64,000 nt of DNA from Macrostomum hystrix (taxonomy: Eukaryota > Platyhelminthes > Macrostomidae). Where the stretch lies: NCBI GenBank assembly GCA_950097015.1, contig CATNEN010000038.1, positions 28,674,501 through 28,738,500 of the forward strand. The letters are read 5' to 3'. Both the position numbers and the translations under genes were made by a program. Numbering within the stretch: the stretch's first letter is position 1; every line of letters begins with the position of its first letter. The notes beneath the pieces were generated by a model. That model was not told the DNA's origin, did not search any database, and saw only the letters and a list, made by a program, of their open reading frames with translations. This document shows, one piece after another, positions 33,001-41,500 of this stretch.

Positions 33001-34147
33001 CGCCTCATCGCCGGAGACAGTTTGTGGCGCTGCTTCTGATTTTTTGAAGTCGGCGAGTGCCGTGAAGGGTGAATGGGTGTGAATGAGCGTGAACAAGCAA
33101 ACATTTTTGTAAATTATAGACTAAGTACATATTTGTGAAGTTTAAAATCATGAAAATCATGAAAATGTTAAAATCTGTTTCAAGAGAATGACTTGTTCAC
33201 AACATAGAGTTATTGAATCTGGTCGGCGAGGAAATCAAACCTTTCTGAGAAGTTTCCGCTGTCTCAGGTGGCCCAGTAATAGCCACCGGTGTCGATTTCG
33301 CTACCTCAGTCGCCTTGGAATCAATTGTCCAGCCGTCAGTTTTGTTATCTGAGTTCAGCCAGAAGTTGCGCTCCGAGTAAGTCGCCGTGGACGAGCCCCA
33401 GCTGCCGTGGCCGTCGTCGCTGACGTCGCTGTCCGTTGTGCCAACAATGGCCGTCTCGGGCGCGTTCCACCACCAGTCCCAGGCGTCAGTGTTTTCAGAC
33501 GCCTCACCGACGTTACCAGACTCAACCGTCTCCTCCTCGTGATCGTCTTCGTCGGCTTCTTCCAGAGTCGGCGGCAGCAGCAGCAGCGACTGGCTCGACG
33601 ACGCTGAAACCGGAGGTCCGAGTTTGCGCTGATGAGTCAATGAAATTGGCTGGGCGGGGCCGAATTCTTCCAGCGGATCTTCGGCGGCTTCAAGAAGGTG
33701 CTCCAAGTTGACATCCGGCTGATTCGTCGATAGCGTCACGCAAATCGACGGCGGCTGCTGAGCGGACGGGCTCGGCGATCGAGAAGCTCGCGGAGTCAGC
33801 GGATGATTCAATAGGTGCACCGAGGTGCTAGCCGATGTTGTCTGAGCTGGCTGCTGCTGCTGCTGCTGCTGCTGCTGTGATGACCAGCCGCAGATGGACT
33901 GTCTGAGAGAAGTGGCGGCACCCATGTCTTGCTGACTGTGCTGCGTGAACTTTGTCAGACTCCGCTGACAATGTCTGCAAGCATTGCGATCACTGTGAAG
34001 CAGAAGCTCTAAGTCTCCAACTGTAGCGGTTTGATGAGCTGGGATAGGACTCAAAACCAACCAGTTGCCGAACGATGAGAGACGGGACAAAACAGCGATA
34101 AGAATGGGAGTTTTTCCTTCCCCGCCAAGCTCAGTTAATGCCGGTAC
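14574..34147 (-). CDS. unc-13: Munc13/UNC-13 synaptic vesicle priming protein (17 exons)
   Basis: Exons in transcript order: 34147 or below to 33241, 33035-32800, 30571-30540, 29508-29364, 29279-29109, 28174-27558, 27183-27142, 27056-26929, 24644-24529, 23294-23068, 22640-22283, 21509-20939, 20262-19739, 19599-19195, 17032-16819, 15720-15420, 14862-14574. Every junction is GT-AG and every phase matches. From the ATG at 33925 the sum is 1687 codons including stop. Domains by residue: low-complexity and acidic N-terminus 1-370, C1 445-494 with all eight His/Cys zinc ligands, C2B about 574-740 with Asp-rich calcium loops ([17 protein letters not shown]), MUN about 790-1490, C2C about 1500-1660 lacking the loop aspartates. 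The protein opens syntaxin and primes vesicles at presynaptic active zones, gated by diacylglycerol and calcium. No N-terminal C2A is visible, as in short isoforms, and a 5' exon further upstream cannot be excluded. Confidence 0.93.
14895..15300. repeat. Second array of the 15-bp GTGAGATTTGATAGG unit
   Basis: Same unit and same plus-strand orientation as the 12-kb array, here filling the last intron of unc-13. Confidence 0.92.
15420..15720 (-). CDS. unc-13: unc-13 exon: C2C first half
   Basis: It encodes [39 protein letters not shown] and [10 protein letters not shown], the C2C domain without calcium-binding aspartates in its first loop. The acceptor used here is TTAACAG|GTATC at the very edge of a minisatellite. 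An internal CCAG|ATTCC (near 15690) has the same phase and is an alternative. Confidence 0.92.
15718..16560. repeat. 11-bp minisatellite CTGTTAGATAT/ACTGTTAGATA
   Basis: On the unc-13 sense strand the unit reads TATCTAACAG. The array reaches the acceptor of the C2C exon at 15720. Confidence 0.92.
16561..16818. other. Unique intron sequence between array and exon
   Basis: A minus-strand frame reading [14 protein letters not shown] near 16580-16630 is open and has AG at one end. The flanking exons already join in phase without it. Confidence 0.4.
16819..17032 (-). CDS. unc-13: unc-13 MUN C-terminal exon
   Basis: It encodes [40 protein letters not shown] and [19 protein letters not shown], the conserved end of the MUN domain. 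Acceptor CATTTTCATTTCCAG, donor CAAATCAAG|GTGAGTCG. Confidence 0.96.
17085..19132. repeat. 24-bp minisatellite CACCTGTTAGACAGGCAAGT, about 2 kb
   Basis: Units alternate GTGTACAC and GTGTGCAC, with CACGTG and CTAGTG variants. On the unc-13 sense strand each unit reads CTTGCCTGTCTAACAG then GTGTAC. It fills the intron between two MUN exons. Confidence 0.95.
19195..19599 (-). CDS. unc-13: unc-13 MUN exon
   Basis: It encodes [20 protein letters not shown] and [20 protein letters not shown], matching the later MUN helices. The phase-0 donor GGTCTG|GTGAAAC is followed within 65 bases by a 24-bp minisatellite that fills the intron. Confidence 0.9.
19739..20262 (-). CDS. unc-13: unc-13 MUN exon
   Basis: It encodes [39 protein letters not shown] and [20 protein letters not shown], all strong MUN matches. 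Acceptor ACTTATTTCAG, donor GCTCAG|GTGAGAC. Confidence 0.97.
20398..20890. repeat. 16-bp minisatellite TCTCTCCCGTGTCTTA
   Basis: An intron of unc-13. The same unit occurs in opposite orientation at 35.65-36.37 kb. Long plus-strand frames are repeat translation. Confidence 0.92.
20939..21509 (-). CDS. unc-13: unc-13 MUN exon (with poly-Ala insertion)
   Basis: It encodes [60 protein letters not shown] and [18 protein letters not shown] run of about ten Ala lies in a loop. Acceptor ATTCGTCAG, donor CTCTG|GTGAAAT. Confidence 0.95.
21611..22118 (-). mobile_element. tRNA-derived SINE, family C
   Basis: Read on the minus strand it starts with a tRNA-like head, GGGTGAGTGGCTCAGCGGCT (A box), with a B-box-like GGTTCGTTCC about 45 bases later. 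A roughly 430-base GC-rich body follows, ending GCCTCCTGCAATTA. That 3' end is shared with SINE family A. It lies in an unc-13 intron. Confidence 0.7.
22283..22640 (-). CDS. unc-13: unc-13 MUN exon
   Basis: It encodes [20 protein letters not shown], a Gly-rich insert, [20 protein letters not shown] and [11 protein letters not shown]. All are hallmark MUN helices. Acceptor CACGCAG, donor CTCAAG|GTCAGAG. Confidence 0.96.
22806..23041 (-). mobile_element. SINE family A, 5'-truncated copy
   Basis: It matches other family A copies from the CGCGGAGAGAAGGCTTG-like region to GCAGCCCTCCTGCAATTA and an ATTATTATTA tail. The tRNA head is missing. It stops 27 bases short of the donor of the 23068-23294 exon. 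Confidence 0.82.
23068..23294 (-). CDS. unc-13: unc-13 MUN exon
   Basis: Starts VLFQYISE after CTCAAAG. It ends [20 protein letters not shown] ... FQAMT at the donor AC|GTGAGC. The split Thr codon is completed by the next exon, giving the conserved QAMTHF. Confidence 0.95.
23452..24515. repeat. 24-bp minisatellite, inverse-oriented relative of the 9.5-kb array
   Basis: Units GAACCTGTTAGACAGAGGAT with CATC, TTAGCAAAC and shorter CTTCAAAC variants. On the unc-13 sense strand the unit reads CTAATCCTCTGTCTAACAG then GTTTG. It begins directly after the donor at 24528. Confidence 0.95.
24529..24644 (-). CDS. unc-13: unc-13 exon: C2B end and start of MUN
   Basis: It encodes [20 protein letters not shown] and [12 protein letters not shown], near-diagnostic for the C2B-MUN junction of Munc13. 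Acceptor CCTTCGCAG, donor CATGAG|GTGAGAAC. Confidence 0.96.
24645..26500. other. Unique AT-rich unc-13 intron
   Basis: About 1.85 kb of single-copy sequence. A short exon-like island on the plus strand (24856-24909, flanked by TTGCAG and AAG|GTGCGA, reading [17 protein letters not shown]) has no partner exons. A short A-rich AAAAAGAAAAAAG tract is at 25.47-25.51 kb. Confidence 0.5.
26503..26915. repeat. 21-bp minisatellite CAATCTGTTAGACACAAT
   Basis: On the unc-13 sense strand the unit reads ATTGTGTCTAACAGATTG. It starts 14 bases after the donor at 26928. Confidence 0.93.
26929..27056 (-). CDS. unc-13: unc-13 exon: C2B second calcium loop
   Basis: It encodes [20 protein letters not shown] and [19 protein letters not shown], matching the distal part of Munc13 C2B. 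The donor CCTGG|GTGAGTG is directly followed by a TCTAACAG minisatellite. Confidence 0.95.
27142..27183 (-). CDS. unc-13: unc-13 42-base microexon in C2B
   Basis: Acceptor GTATTTTCAG|CGAGTCG, donor GTCTG|GTAAGC. Joined to its neighbours it reads [15 protein letters not shown] then DED, the conserved C2B core including an Asp of the second calcium loop. The SINE copy at 27204 begins about 20 bases upstream of its acceptor. Confidence 0.92.
27204..27512 (+). mobile_element. SINE family A copy with partial tRNA head
   Basis: GTTGAGTGAGTGACGCG then GAGTTCGATTCCGCGG (B box), the GCAGCCGCGGAGAGAAGGCT body, and on to GCAAGCAATAGC. The A-box half is shortened. It sits between two small C2B exons of unc-13, antisense to the gene. 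Confidence 0.85.
27558..28174 (-). CDS. unc-13: unc-13 exon: C1 zinc finger and first half of C2B
   Basis: Acceptor CACTCTTTCGCAG, donor TGCTT|GTGAGTGC. The C1 domain runs HSFQTW ... HCEEC ... RCSQC ... SHIRC ... NSDC with the full His-Cys ligand set for diacylglycerol/phorbol binding. The C2B half contains [11 protein letters not shown], a calcium loop ([17 protein letters not shown]) and [10 protein letters not shown] Gly-rich insert follows C1. Confidence 0.96.
28192..29070. repeat. 20-bp minisatellite GGAATGTTCTGGTTGACAAT
   Basis: Perfect 20-base units at 28195-28345, grading into variant units (GGTCTAGTT, GTTATAGTTAACAATC) with higher-order order. An unc-13 intron. Confidence 0.95.
29109..29279 (-). 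CDS. unc-13: unc-13 exon preceding C1
   Basis: Acceptor CACACGCAG|AACCTGG, donor AATCTG|GTGAGTATG. It encodes 57 residues rich in Ser, Ala and Thr ending LQTLHDENL, immediately before the C1-containing exon. Confidence 0.78.
29364..29508 (-). CDS. unc-13: unc-13 exon: linker with Gly/Arg-rich insert
   Basis: Acceptor CTCTCTGGCAG, donor CTGGAA|GTCAGTG. It reads [20 protein letters not shown] followed by a Gly/Arg-rich run. Phases are 2 in and 0 out. The other two frames are also open here, but only this one joins correctly at both ends. Confidence 0.7.
29518..30505. repeat. (CTGT/CTGC)n microsatellite with CTTGATCGGCCTGT blocks
   Basis: Almost 1 kb of CTGTCTGC tetranucleotides with two blocks of 14-base CTTGATCGGCCTGT units (29548-29612, 29768-29850). 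It lies in an unc-13 intron between the 32-base microexon and the next exon. Frames are open on both strands because the repeat has few stop triplets. Confidence 0.95.
30540..30571 (-). CDS. unc-13: unc-13 32-base microexon
   Basis: Between TTTTTTTAG and GGGTGAGG there are 32 bases reading [11 protein letters not shown] when joined to the neighbours. Both flanking phases demand this frame (0 in, 2 out), which is the main support. It sits between a (CTGT)n tract and a unique spacer. Confidence 0.6.
30572..31095. other. Unique intronic sequence
   Basis: Single-copy sequence without a recognisable exon in either direction. Confidence 0.45.
31100..32045. repeat. 32-bp minisatellite TCTAGATCGAATCTCACACC
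   Basis: Units contain CTAGATCGAATCTCACACCA then GTCTCACT, with ordered variants (CGCTATCTAG, CTCTATTTAG, CTCTATCCAG). An unc-13 intron. Confidence 0.94.
32280..32395. repeat. GGAATA-type short tandem repeat
   Basis: Irregular AATAGGAATAGG units abutting the 5' end of the next SINE copy. Confidence 0.8.
32402..32740 (+). mobile_element. SINE family A, full-length copy
   Basis: Head GGGAGTGAGTGGCAGAGTCG then TCTAACGCGG, B box GAGCTCGATTCCGCGG, body with GGAGAGAAGGCTTGGGGGCT, and 3' end GCAGCCCTCCAGCAACTATTATCATTAT. It ends about 60 bases from the unc-13 exon at 32800. Confidence 0.9.
32800..33035 (-). CDS. unc-13: unc-13 exon: Pro-rich linker
   Basis: Acceptor AAAAAATCAG|AAGCAG and donor CCACAG|GTCAGTGG. 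It encodes a basic, Pro-rich linker ([14 protein letters not shown]) with no recognised domain. Phases are 1 in and 0 out. Confidence 0.75.
33241..34147 (-). CDS. unc-13: unc-13 5'-most visible exon (acidic, Trp-rich, poly-Gln)
   Basis: The frame is open from a TGA near 34164. A possible acceptor (TCAAGCAG|GTACC) lies at 34147, and the first in-frame ATG is at 33925 (MGAATSLRQ, an N-myristoylation-like Met-Gly-x-x-x-Ser start). It carries a poly-Gln run, acidic stretches and a Trp-rich patch (DAWDWWWN). The donor AAAG|GTTTGA at 33240 gives phase 1, matching the next exon. The true 5' boundary is uncertain. Confidence 0.7.
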
Positions 34148-34404
34148 CTGCTTGAGTCTGCCAATGCCAGTTCATATATCCGCGCCACTCCCCTACAGAA
34201 TGTGACGGGGGATAAGTCTGGGAGGAGGCAGTTTTTGAGCTGAGGGACTGGCTGAGCATACGAAGATGCTGAGGTGGGTGGGTGAGGGAGTTATCCAGTA
34301 GGAAAGTGAGGCGAATGAGAGCGAACTCTTCAGTGACACAGGCTGAGGTGGGATGAATAGTAGGTTACAGAGCCACATCACGCAGGCAATTGCACTAACA
34401 AAAA

Positions 34405-34438
34405 GCCTGTTATTTTTCATGCCAGAACAGTTTTATAA
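34405..34438 (-). promoter_or_regulatory. Possible TATA box for unc-13
   Basis: On the minus strand TTATAAAA lies at about 34431-34438, some 280 bases upstream of the first clear unc-13 exon. A start near 34405 would fit. A 75-codon ORF (34420-34193) with a hydrophobic N-terminus overlaps but is unsupported. There is no CCAAT or initiator evidence. Confidence 0.25.
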
Positions 34439-34439
34439 C

Positions 34440-34565
34440 AGCAGTGCCGTGTGGCAGACAATTTATTAGTGCACTATTTAGCAGTCTAACTGAAGCCTGA
34501 CACGGGCGTACGTTGCTTGAAGTTAAAATTGCACAGTTAATTCTAGGCACGACTGTTCCTTAAGC
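34440..34565. other. Short unique spacer upstream of unc-13
   Basis: No motif beyond the TATA-like element annotated separately. Confidence 0.4.
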
Positions 34566-34569
34566 TTCG

Positions 34570-35005
34570 ATTCTCGACAAAACATCTACTAGCTTGTAGC
34601 TTCGATTCTAGATACGATTCTAGTTCTAGCTTCGATTCTAGTTCTAGCTTCGATTCTAGATACGATTCTAGTCCTAGCTTCGATTCTAGTCCTAGCTTCG
34701 ATTCTAGTTCTAGCTTCGATTCTAGATACGATTATAGTTCTAGCTTCGATTCTAGATACGATTCTAGTTCTAGCTTCGATTCTAGATACGATTATAGTTC
34801 TATATACGATTCTAGTTCTAGCTTCGATTCTAGTTCTAGCTTCGATTCTAGTTCTAGCTTCGATTCTAGTTCTTGCTTTGATTCTAGATAATAACTAACT
34901 TCTAGCTTTGCTTCTTGATAATAAATAGTTTCTAGCTTCGATTCTAGATTCAATTCTTGGTAAGAAATTATTTCTAGCTTCGATTCTTGATAAGAAATTA
35001 TTTCT
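34570..35005. repeat. CTAGCTTCGATTCTAGTT 18-bp minisatellite
   Basis: Alternating CTAGTTCTAGCTTCGATT and CTAGATACGATT units. It lies in the intergenic region between unc-13 and the TTLL gene. Confidence 0.88.
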
Positions 35006-35654
35006 AGCTTCGATTTTTAGTAAATTCATATAGTTGTCGTGCTTTGATTCACAAAATTACTTCACTCTAATATGCTTTCTATGCACGACAACAAGGGAAT
35101 TTATTTTAGTCCCCTTATTGCCTCGGGGCAAAAGGCTCAAAGTTGTTTAAGCACAGTTTAGACTTTACCGCAGCTAGTAAGATAACAACTTTGTCGTTGG
35201 GCACGAAAATATTTGGCCAGATTAGGACAGAATGAAGCCAATTTCAGAATTGCAGCTTAGATTTCTATTAGAGCGAGTATTATATTGCAGATTAATTTAA
35301 TTTAGATAAGATTTGTGTCCAGCATGAAACTCCCATTTACGAGCTCGTACATCTAGTATGGCATATTAGTTAGCTGGGATAAGGACACATGACTCAAACT
35401 ACGATCTCACTTTGTACATGCACTGGCATGTAGAGTCTATACTTCTAATTAACATAAAAAGTTCTTTCACATGACCATTCTATTCTTGAATAGAAAATGC
35501 CCCGTTTCTGGATAATCTAGACGATTATACAAAATCAATAAGCTCTCAAGTTCATTAAAGTAGAAAAGAAACAGTCAAATAACTTATTCCTGAAAGCATT
35601 ACCAAAATGTATAATAGGAGACAGCTTTGCGGGACGACTATGGATGAAACAAAG
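35006..35654. other. Unique intergenic sequence
   Basis: AT-rich single-copy sequence with no credible exon. Confidence 0.45.
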
Positions 35655-36375
35655 AAGAGATGAGCCACGGTAGAGATGAGACACGGTAGAGATGAGACAC
35701 GGTAGAGTTGAGACACGGTAGAGATGAGACACGGTAGAGTTGAGACACGGTAGAGTTGAGACACGGTAGAGATGAGACACGGTAGAGTTGAGACACGGGA
35801 GAGATGAGACACGGTAGAGATGAGACACGGTAGAGATGAGACACGGAAGAGATGAGACACGGAAGAGATGAGACACGGGAGAGATGAGACACGGTAGAGA
35901 TGAGACACGGGAGAGATGAGACACGGTAGAGATGAGACATGGGAGAGATGAGACACGGAAGAGATGAGACACGGAAGAGATGAGACACGGAAGAGATGAG
36001 ACACGGAAGAGATGAGACACGGAAGAGATGAGACACAGAAGAGATGAGACACGGAAGAGATGAGACACGGAAGAGATGAGACACGGAAGAGATGAGACAC
36101 GGTAGAGATGAGACACGGGAGAGATGAGACACGGAAGAGATGAGACACTGAAGAGATGAGACACGGAAGAGATGAGACACGGGAGAGATGAGACATGGGA
36201 GAGATGAGACACGGGAGAGATGAGACACGGGAGAGATGAGACACGGAAGAGATGAGACATGGGAGAGATAAGACACGGGAGATATAATACACGGGAGAGA
36301 TGAGACACGGAAGAGATGAGACATGGGAGAGATAAGACACGGGAGATATAATACACGAAAGAGATGAGACAGGGA
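35655..36375. repeat. 16-bp minisatellite GAGATGAGACACGGAA
   Basis: The reverse complement of the 20.4-kb unit, about 15 kb away. Minus-strand frames ([13 protein letters not shown]...) mirror the plus-strand frames there. Confidence 0.93.
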
Positions 36376-37585
36376 AGAGAAAGAAGATTGTTAAAAATAG
36401 TGTTTATCTTTTAGTCGCTCAAATTGAATCCCCAGAGAAGAAATCTAAGGCATGCTATAATTAGACATTTGCAATATTCATTTAGCAATATAGAGCTACA
36501 TATATGACCGGCAAATAAATAATTATTTTTTAGCCGACGACACGGGAGACAAGCGGCTGCAGAAGCGTCATCTGCAATTCAGGATTTTCAGTGAATTTTT
36601 TTCAGTTTAATATCCGGTCGACTACAAGGTGCTGACGGGACTGAGGCATCTTAATTAAATATTCAAAAAAGTCTTAATTCCCAACTGGTCGATCACTTTG
36701 GGCATTATATGCGTGGTACTTAACAGTAAATACATGTTTTTTGCTGACAAGCATAGTCACAATTATAATTAGTAAAAAACGTGTTATAATCAAACATTGG
36801 ACACTGCTTACTGAAGAGAATGACAAGTTAATAAAAAATGTGAAATGTGAAGAACACTGTTTTAATTTCCTGCTAAATAAACAAAATAATCGAGGAAGGA
36901 GGCTGTTGGCAATGATCAGTGACTGCAATGATCAGATATATGTATATATATATCGTTGCATTTGATCTCCATTTGATCCTCCTGCCACCTTCTGATTGGT
37001 CCGCCTGTCCACTTCTAGCCATATTCTCTCACCCTCTACTGACCCACCCCCAATCCTCTGACCTTATCGCACCGCCAACCCCACTCCTGTCGACCATGGT
37101 AGATCAATAAATAAATATAAGATAGAGTCAAATAACGGTATTTTTTAACCTTCCAAAAGTTTGTTTAAAACGTAAAACCAAAGCAGTTGAAAATAAGTTT
37201 TTATAATTAGTTCAAAAGTACACTACAATTCTTTGTCTGCGAAGCATATAAAGATAGAATCTACGAGCTACGAAATGTGAAGAAATTACAGGACTAGAAA
37301 GTGCCAGATTTTTAGCTTGATTAGCAATACTACTTGAAGTCAGTAGAGATTTGAAGATTGTTATTATACTAAAAATATTTACTGTAGATTTTCAATTGAC
37401 ATCTCAAAATTCTACACGAATTCAACAGGAAAGGCAAAAAAAGAGGAGAAAAACTATAAGCAACAAAAGAATCAAGTAGGTAAAATTGTTGGTAACAAAT
37501 CATGTAAACTCGAGGAAGAATTTACGTGTGGGAATAAAAAACTTTTAATTATAGGAGGGGTGAAATACTGCCCAATAAATAATCC
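36376..37585. other. Unique intergenic sequence
   Basis: AT-rich. Small ORFs in both strands lack splice or homology support. Confidence 0.45.
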
Positions 37586-37589
37586 ATGT

Positions 37590-38290
37590 GTGTGCTAATG
37601 AACGGCCTTATTAAGGACTCAGGTGTGGGGTAAGAAACGGCCTAATTAAGGACTCAGGTGTGGGGTAATAAACGGCCTAATTAAGGACTCAGGTGTGGGG
37701 TAAGAAACGGCCTAATTAAGGACTCAGGTGTGGGGTAAGAAACGGCCTAATTAAGGACTCAGGTGTGGGGTAATAAACGGCCTAATTAAGGACTCAGGTG
37801 TGGGGTAAGAAACGGCCTAATTAAGGACTCAGGTGTGGGGTAAGAAACGGCCTAATTAAGGACTCAGGTGTGGGGTAAGAAACGGCCTAATTAAGGACTC
37901 AGGTGTGGGGTAAGAAACGGCCTAATTAAGGACTCAGGTGTGGGGTAAATAAACGGCCTAATTAAGGACTCAGGTGTGGGCTAAATAAACGGCCTAATTA
38001 AGGACTCAGGTGTGGGCTAAATAAACGGCCTAATTAAGGACTCAGGTGTGGGCTAAATAAACGGCCTAATTAAGGACTCAGGTGTGGGGTAATAAACGGC
38101 CTAATTAAGGACTCAGGTGTGGGGTAATAAACGGCCTAATTAAGGACTCAGGTGTGGGCTAAATAAACGGCCTAATTAAGGACTCAGGTGTGGGGTAATA
38201 AACGGCCTAATTAAGGACTCAGGTGTGGGGTAATAAACGGCCTAATTAAGGACTCAGGTGTGGGGTAATAAACGGCCTAATAAAGGACTC
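37590..38290. repeat. 34-36-bp minisatellite TAATTAAGGACTCAGGTGTG
   Basis: Highly homogeneous units ending GGGTAAGAAACGGCC or GGGTAATAAACGGCC. It lies immediately 3' of the TTLL stop codon. Confidence 0.95.
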
Positions 38291-38322
38291 AAGGGCCTAC
38301 TGAAGGAGCCACCAGGGACTAC

Positions 38323-38513
38323 CTATTGTGTCCCACCAGGCGGAGTCCACAGTTGTCGGCCGTTCGCTTCAGATTTCAGCAGGCCAGACCGGCACTGAGC
38401 TAGCAGAAGGTCAAGGCCATCCTTGCTGGAGTGACCGTAGCGCGTTATGAAAGCGTGCAGCAGCAGGTTAGGATAACTCGGTCGATCTTTGCACACCGAC
38501 AAACAACTGAGAC
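38323..38513 (-). CDS. TTLL terminal exon
   Basis: Acceptor TTCTCGCAG, phase 1. It encodes [20 protein letters not shown] and [13 protein letters not shown], resembling the TTLL4 C-terminal helix region, then a TAG stop. Confidence 0.85.
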
Positions 38514-41500
38514 CTGCGAGAATCAATTAAAAATAAAAGTTAAAATAAAAAGCGACAAACCTCCAAGCCTGCTCTGCGCGGCAGAGCGTCGAAAAAATAT
38601 GGCAAAATCGATATTAGGACCTTGCCTATTTCCGTAATTTTTAAACCATATTAAAAAACCCATTTTGACAAAGTCTTACTAATAATTATACACTTACTAA
38701 GAAATTATAATCACTAGTTTTTGCCTCTCACACCATGGTTCATGAGTTGAAGCCACAGTCGCCAATAAAAGTCCAACAGCGCAAGGCAAAGGGATAATGT
38801 ACAGTGCTTGATGATTGATGTAACACTAATGTCGTATCAAAAAAACACATGATCGAATTTTTGGTTATTTGAATGTCGGAGGTTCGATTCCCGACTACAC
38901 TGAAATAATGCACATGTCCTTCAGCAAGACAATGTGTCGCTCCCTCCAGTGCATGGACTGAACAGCCGTACGCGGCTTTCAGATCCGGCCGTGCTGCGAT
39001 AAGACCCAATTAGAGCAGGGGTAATGAGTTCATTTTTTGGGATTTAGCGTACCCAGTTCGCCGCCAGCTGGTGACAGCCTCTGAAAGCCGCCGCGCCTCT
39101 GATACTCGTCCATAGCGCGCGTCAGGCACCGGACATCGCGCGGAGTCAGCGGTCCGTCTAGCAGCTTCGGCAGTCGACGACGCCAGCCGGCGGTGCAAAA
39201 ATAGGCGCGCTTCGCTCGCTCATCATCGGCTAGGCGGGTCGGCTTGGACCGGACGGGTGCAACTGACTGCCGATGGGCGTCTGTCGCATTTGGGACTGGT
39301 TTAGGAGGCCAGGGATGACTGTCAGTAGTAACTGGAGCAACTGTACGATCTGGGGAATACTTCGATTACTGAGGATAACTGAGAGTTTTTAAGGATTTTG
39401 GGGATCAGCGGATAACAAGAGGATCTTGGAATAACTGGAGGATCTGGGGACAATTGTGGGATCTGGGGACAAATGGGGGATCTGGGAATAACTAGGGAAT
39501 CTGGGGACAAATGGAGGATCTGGGGACAAATGGGGGATCTGGGAATAACTAGGGGATCTGGGGACAAATGGAGGATCTGGGGACAAATGGAGGATCTGGG
39601 GACTAATGGAGGATCTGGGGATAACTAGGGGGTCTGGGGATAACTGCAGGATCTGGGGATAATTGCAGGATCTGGGGATAATTGCAGGATCTGGGGATAA
39701 CTGCAGGATCTGGGGATAACTGGAGGATCTGGAGATAACTGCAGGAGGATCTAGGGATTAGAGAGGGATCTGGGGATAACTGGAGGATCTGGGGATAACT
39801 AGAGGATCTGCGGATAACTAGAGTATCTAGGGATAACTGGAGGATCATCGGGTATAACTGGAGGATCTGGCGATAACTGCAGGATATGGGGATAACTGGA
39901 GGATCTGGGGATAACTGAAGGATCTGGGGATAACTGCAGGATATGGGGATAACTGGAGGATCATCGGGGATAACTGGGGGATCTGGGGATAACTGCAGGA
40001 TCTGGGGATAATTGCAGGATCTGGGGATAACTGAAAGATCTGGAGATAACTGCAGGAGGATCTAGGGATTAGAGAGGGATCTGGGGATAACTGGAGGATC
40101 TGGGGATAACTGGAGGATATGGGGATAACTGGAGGATATGGGGATAACTGCAGGATATGGGGATAATTGGAGGATCTGGGGATAACTGCAGGATATGGGG
40201 ATAACTGGAGGATATGGGGATAACTGCAGGATATGGGGATAACTGCAGGATATGGGGATAACTGGAGGATATGGGGACAACTGCAGGATATGGGGATAAC
40301 TGGAGGATATGGGGATAACTGGAGGATATGGGGATAACTGGAGGATATGGGGATAACTGGAGGATCTGGAGATAACTGCAGGAGGATCTAGGGATTAGAG
40401 AGGGATCTAGGGATAACTGGTAGTAGTCTTACTAACCATTTGGCGCACACTTTCCTCTTCCAGCTTCAGTCTCGAGTCCTGCATTTCCCGCATTGTTATT
40501 CTTGTCCCTGGCTTTGCCGATTCCGTTCTCCCCAATGTCTTCGTCGTCATCATAGTCGTCGCTGTCATAATCGCCGGACGATTCCGGGGCCACCGTTAGA
40601 ACATTGCCAGCAGAGTCAATTGTTGGAAGACGAAAGCCAGTTAGACGAAAGGCGTCTGCGATGACAGCGTCCTTGATCCGACTGTCTAACTGGGTGTCTG
40701 TGTTTAATGACGGCGACACGTTGACCTATGGGTGTTCAAATGGGATTGCTTGCTAGTACTGCAGCTTCAGATTAATTACGGGTGCAAACACAAAAAATAA
40801 ATACTTTATACACGAGGGCTGTGGAAACTGGCGAATCTAGATCTGGGCTTGGGGATAACTGAAGGATCTGGGATAACTGGAGGAACTGGGGATAACTCAA
40901 GGATCTGGGGATAACTGGAGGACTAGGTGATCTGGGGATAACTGGAGGATTTGGGGATAACTGCAGGATCTGGGGATAACTGGAGGACTAGGGGATCTGG
41001 GGATAACTGGAGGATTTGGGGATAACTGCAGGACCTTGGGATAACTGGAGGATCTGGGGATAACTGGACGATCTGGGGATAACTAGAGGATCTAGGGATA
41101 ACTAGAGGATCTGAGGATAACTAAAGGATCTGGGGATAACTAGAGCATCTGAGGATAACTAGAGGATCTGAGGATAACTGGAGGATCTGGGGATAACTAG
41201 AGGATCTGAGGATAACTAGAGGATCTGGGGATAACTAGAGGATCTGGGGATAACTAGAGGATCTGGGATAACTAGAGGATCTGAGAATAACTAGAGGATC
41301 TGAGGATAACTAGAGGATCTGGGGATAACTAGAGGATCTGGGGATAACTAGAGGATCTGGGGATAACTAGAGGATCTGAGAATAACTAGAGGATCTGAGG
41401 ATAACTAGAGGATCTGGGGATAACTAGAGGATCTGAGGATAACTAGAGGATCTGGGGATAACTAGAGGATCTGGGGATAACTAGATGATCTGAGGATAAC

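Noticed and set aside
34193-34420. 75-codon minus-strand ORF with a signal-like start (MKNNRLFVSAIACVMWLCNL)
   Set aside because: The TATA-like element lies too close to its ATG, there is no homology, and it is more likely part of the unc-13 leader region.
35535-36356. 273-codon [10 protein letters not shown] frame
   Set aside because: 16-bp repeat translation, mirrored by the 20.4-kb array in opposite orientation.
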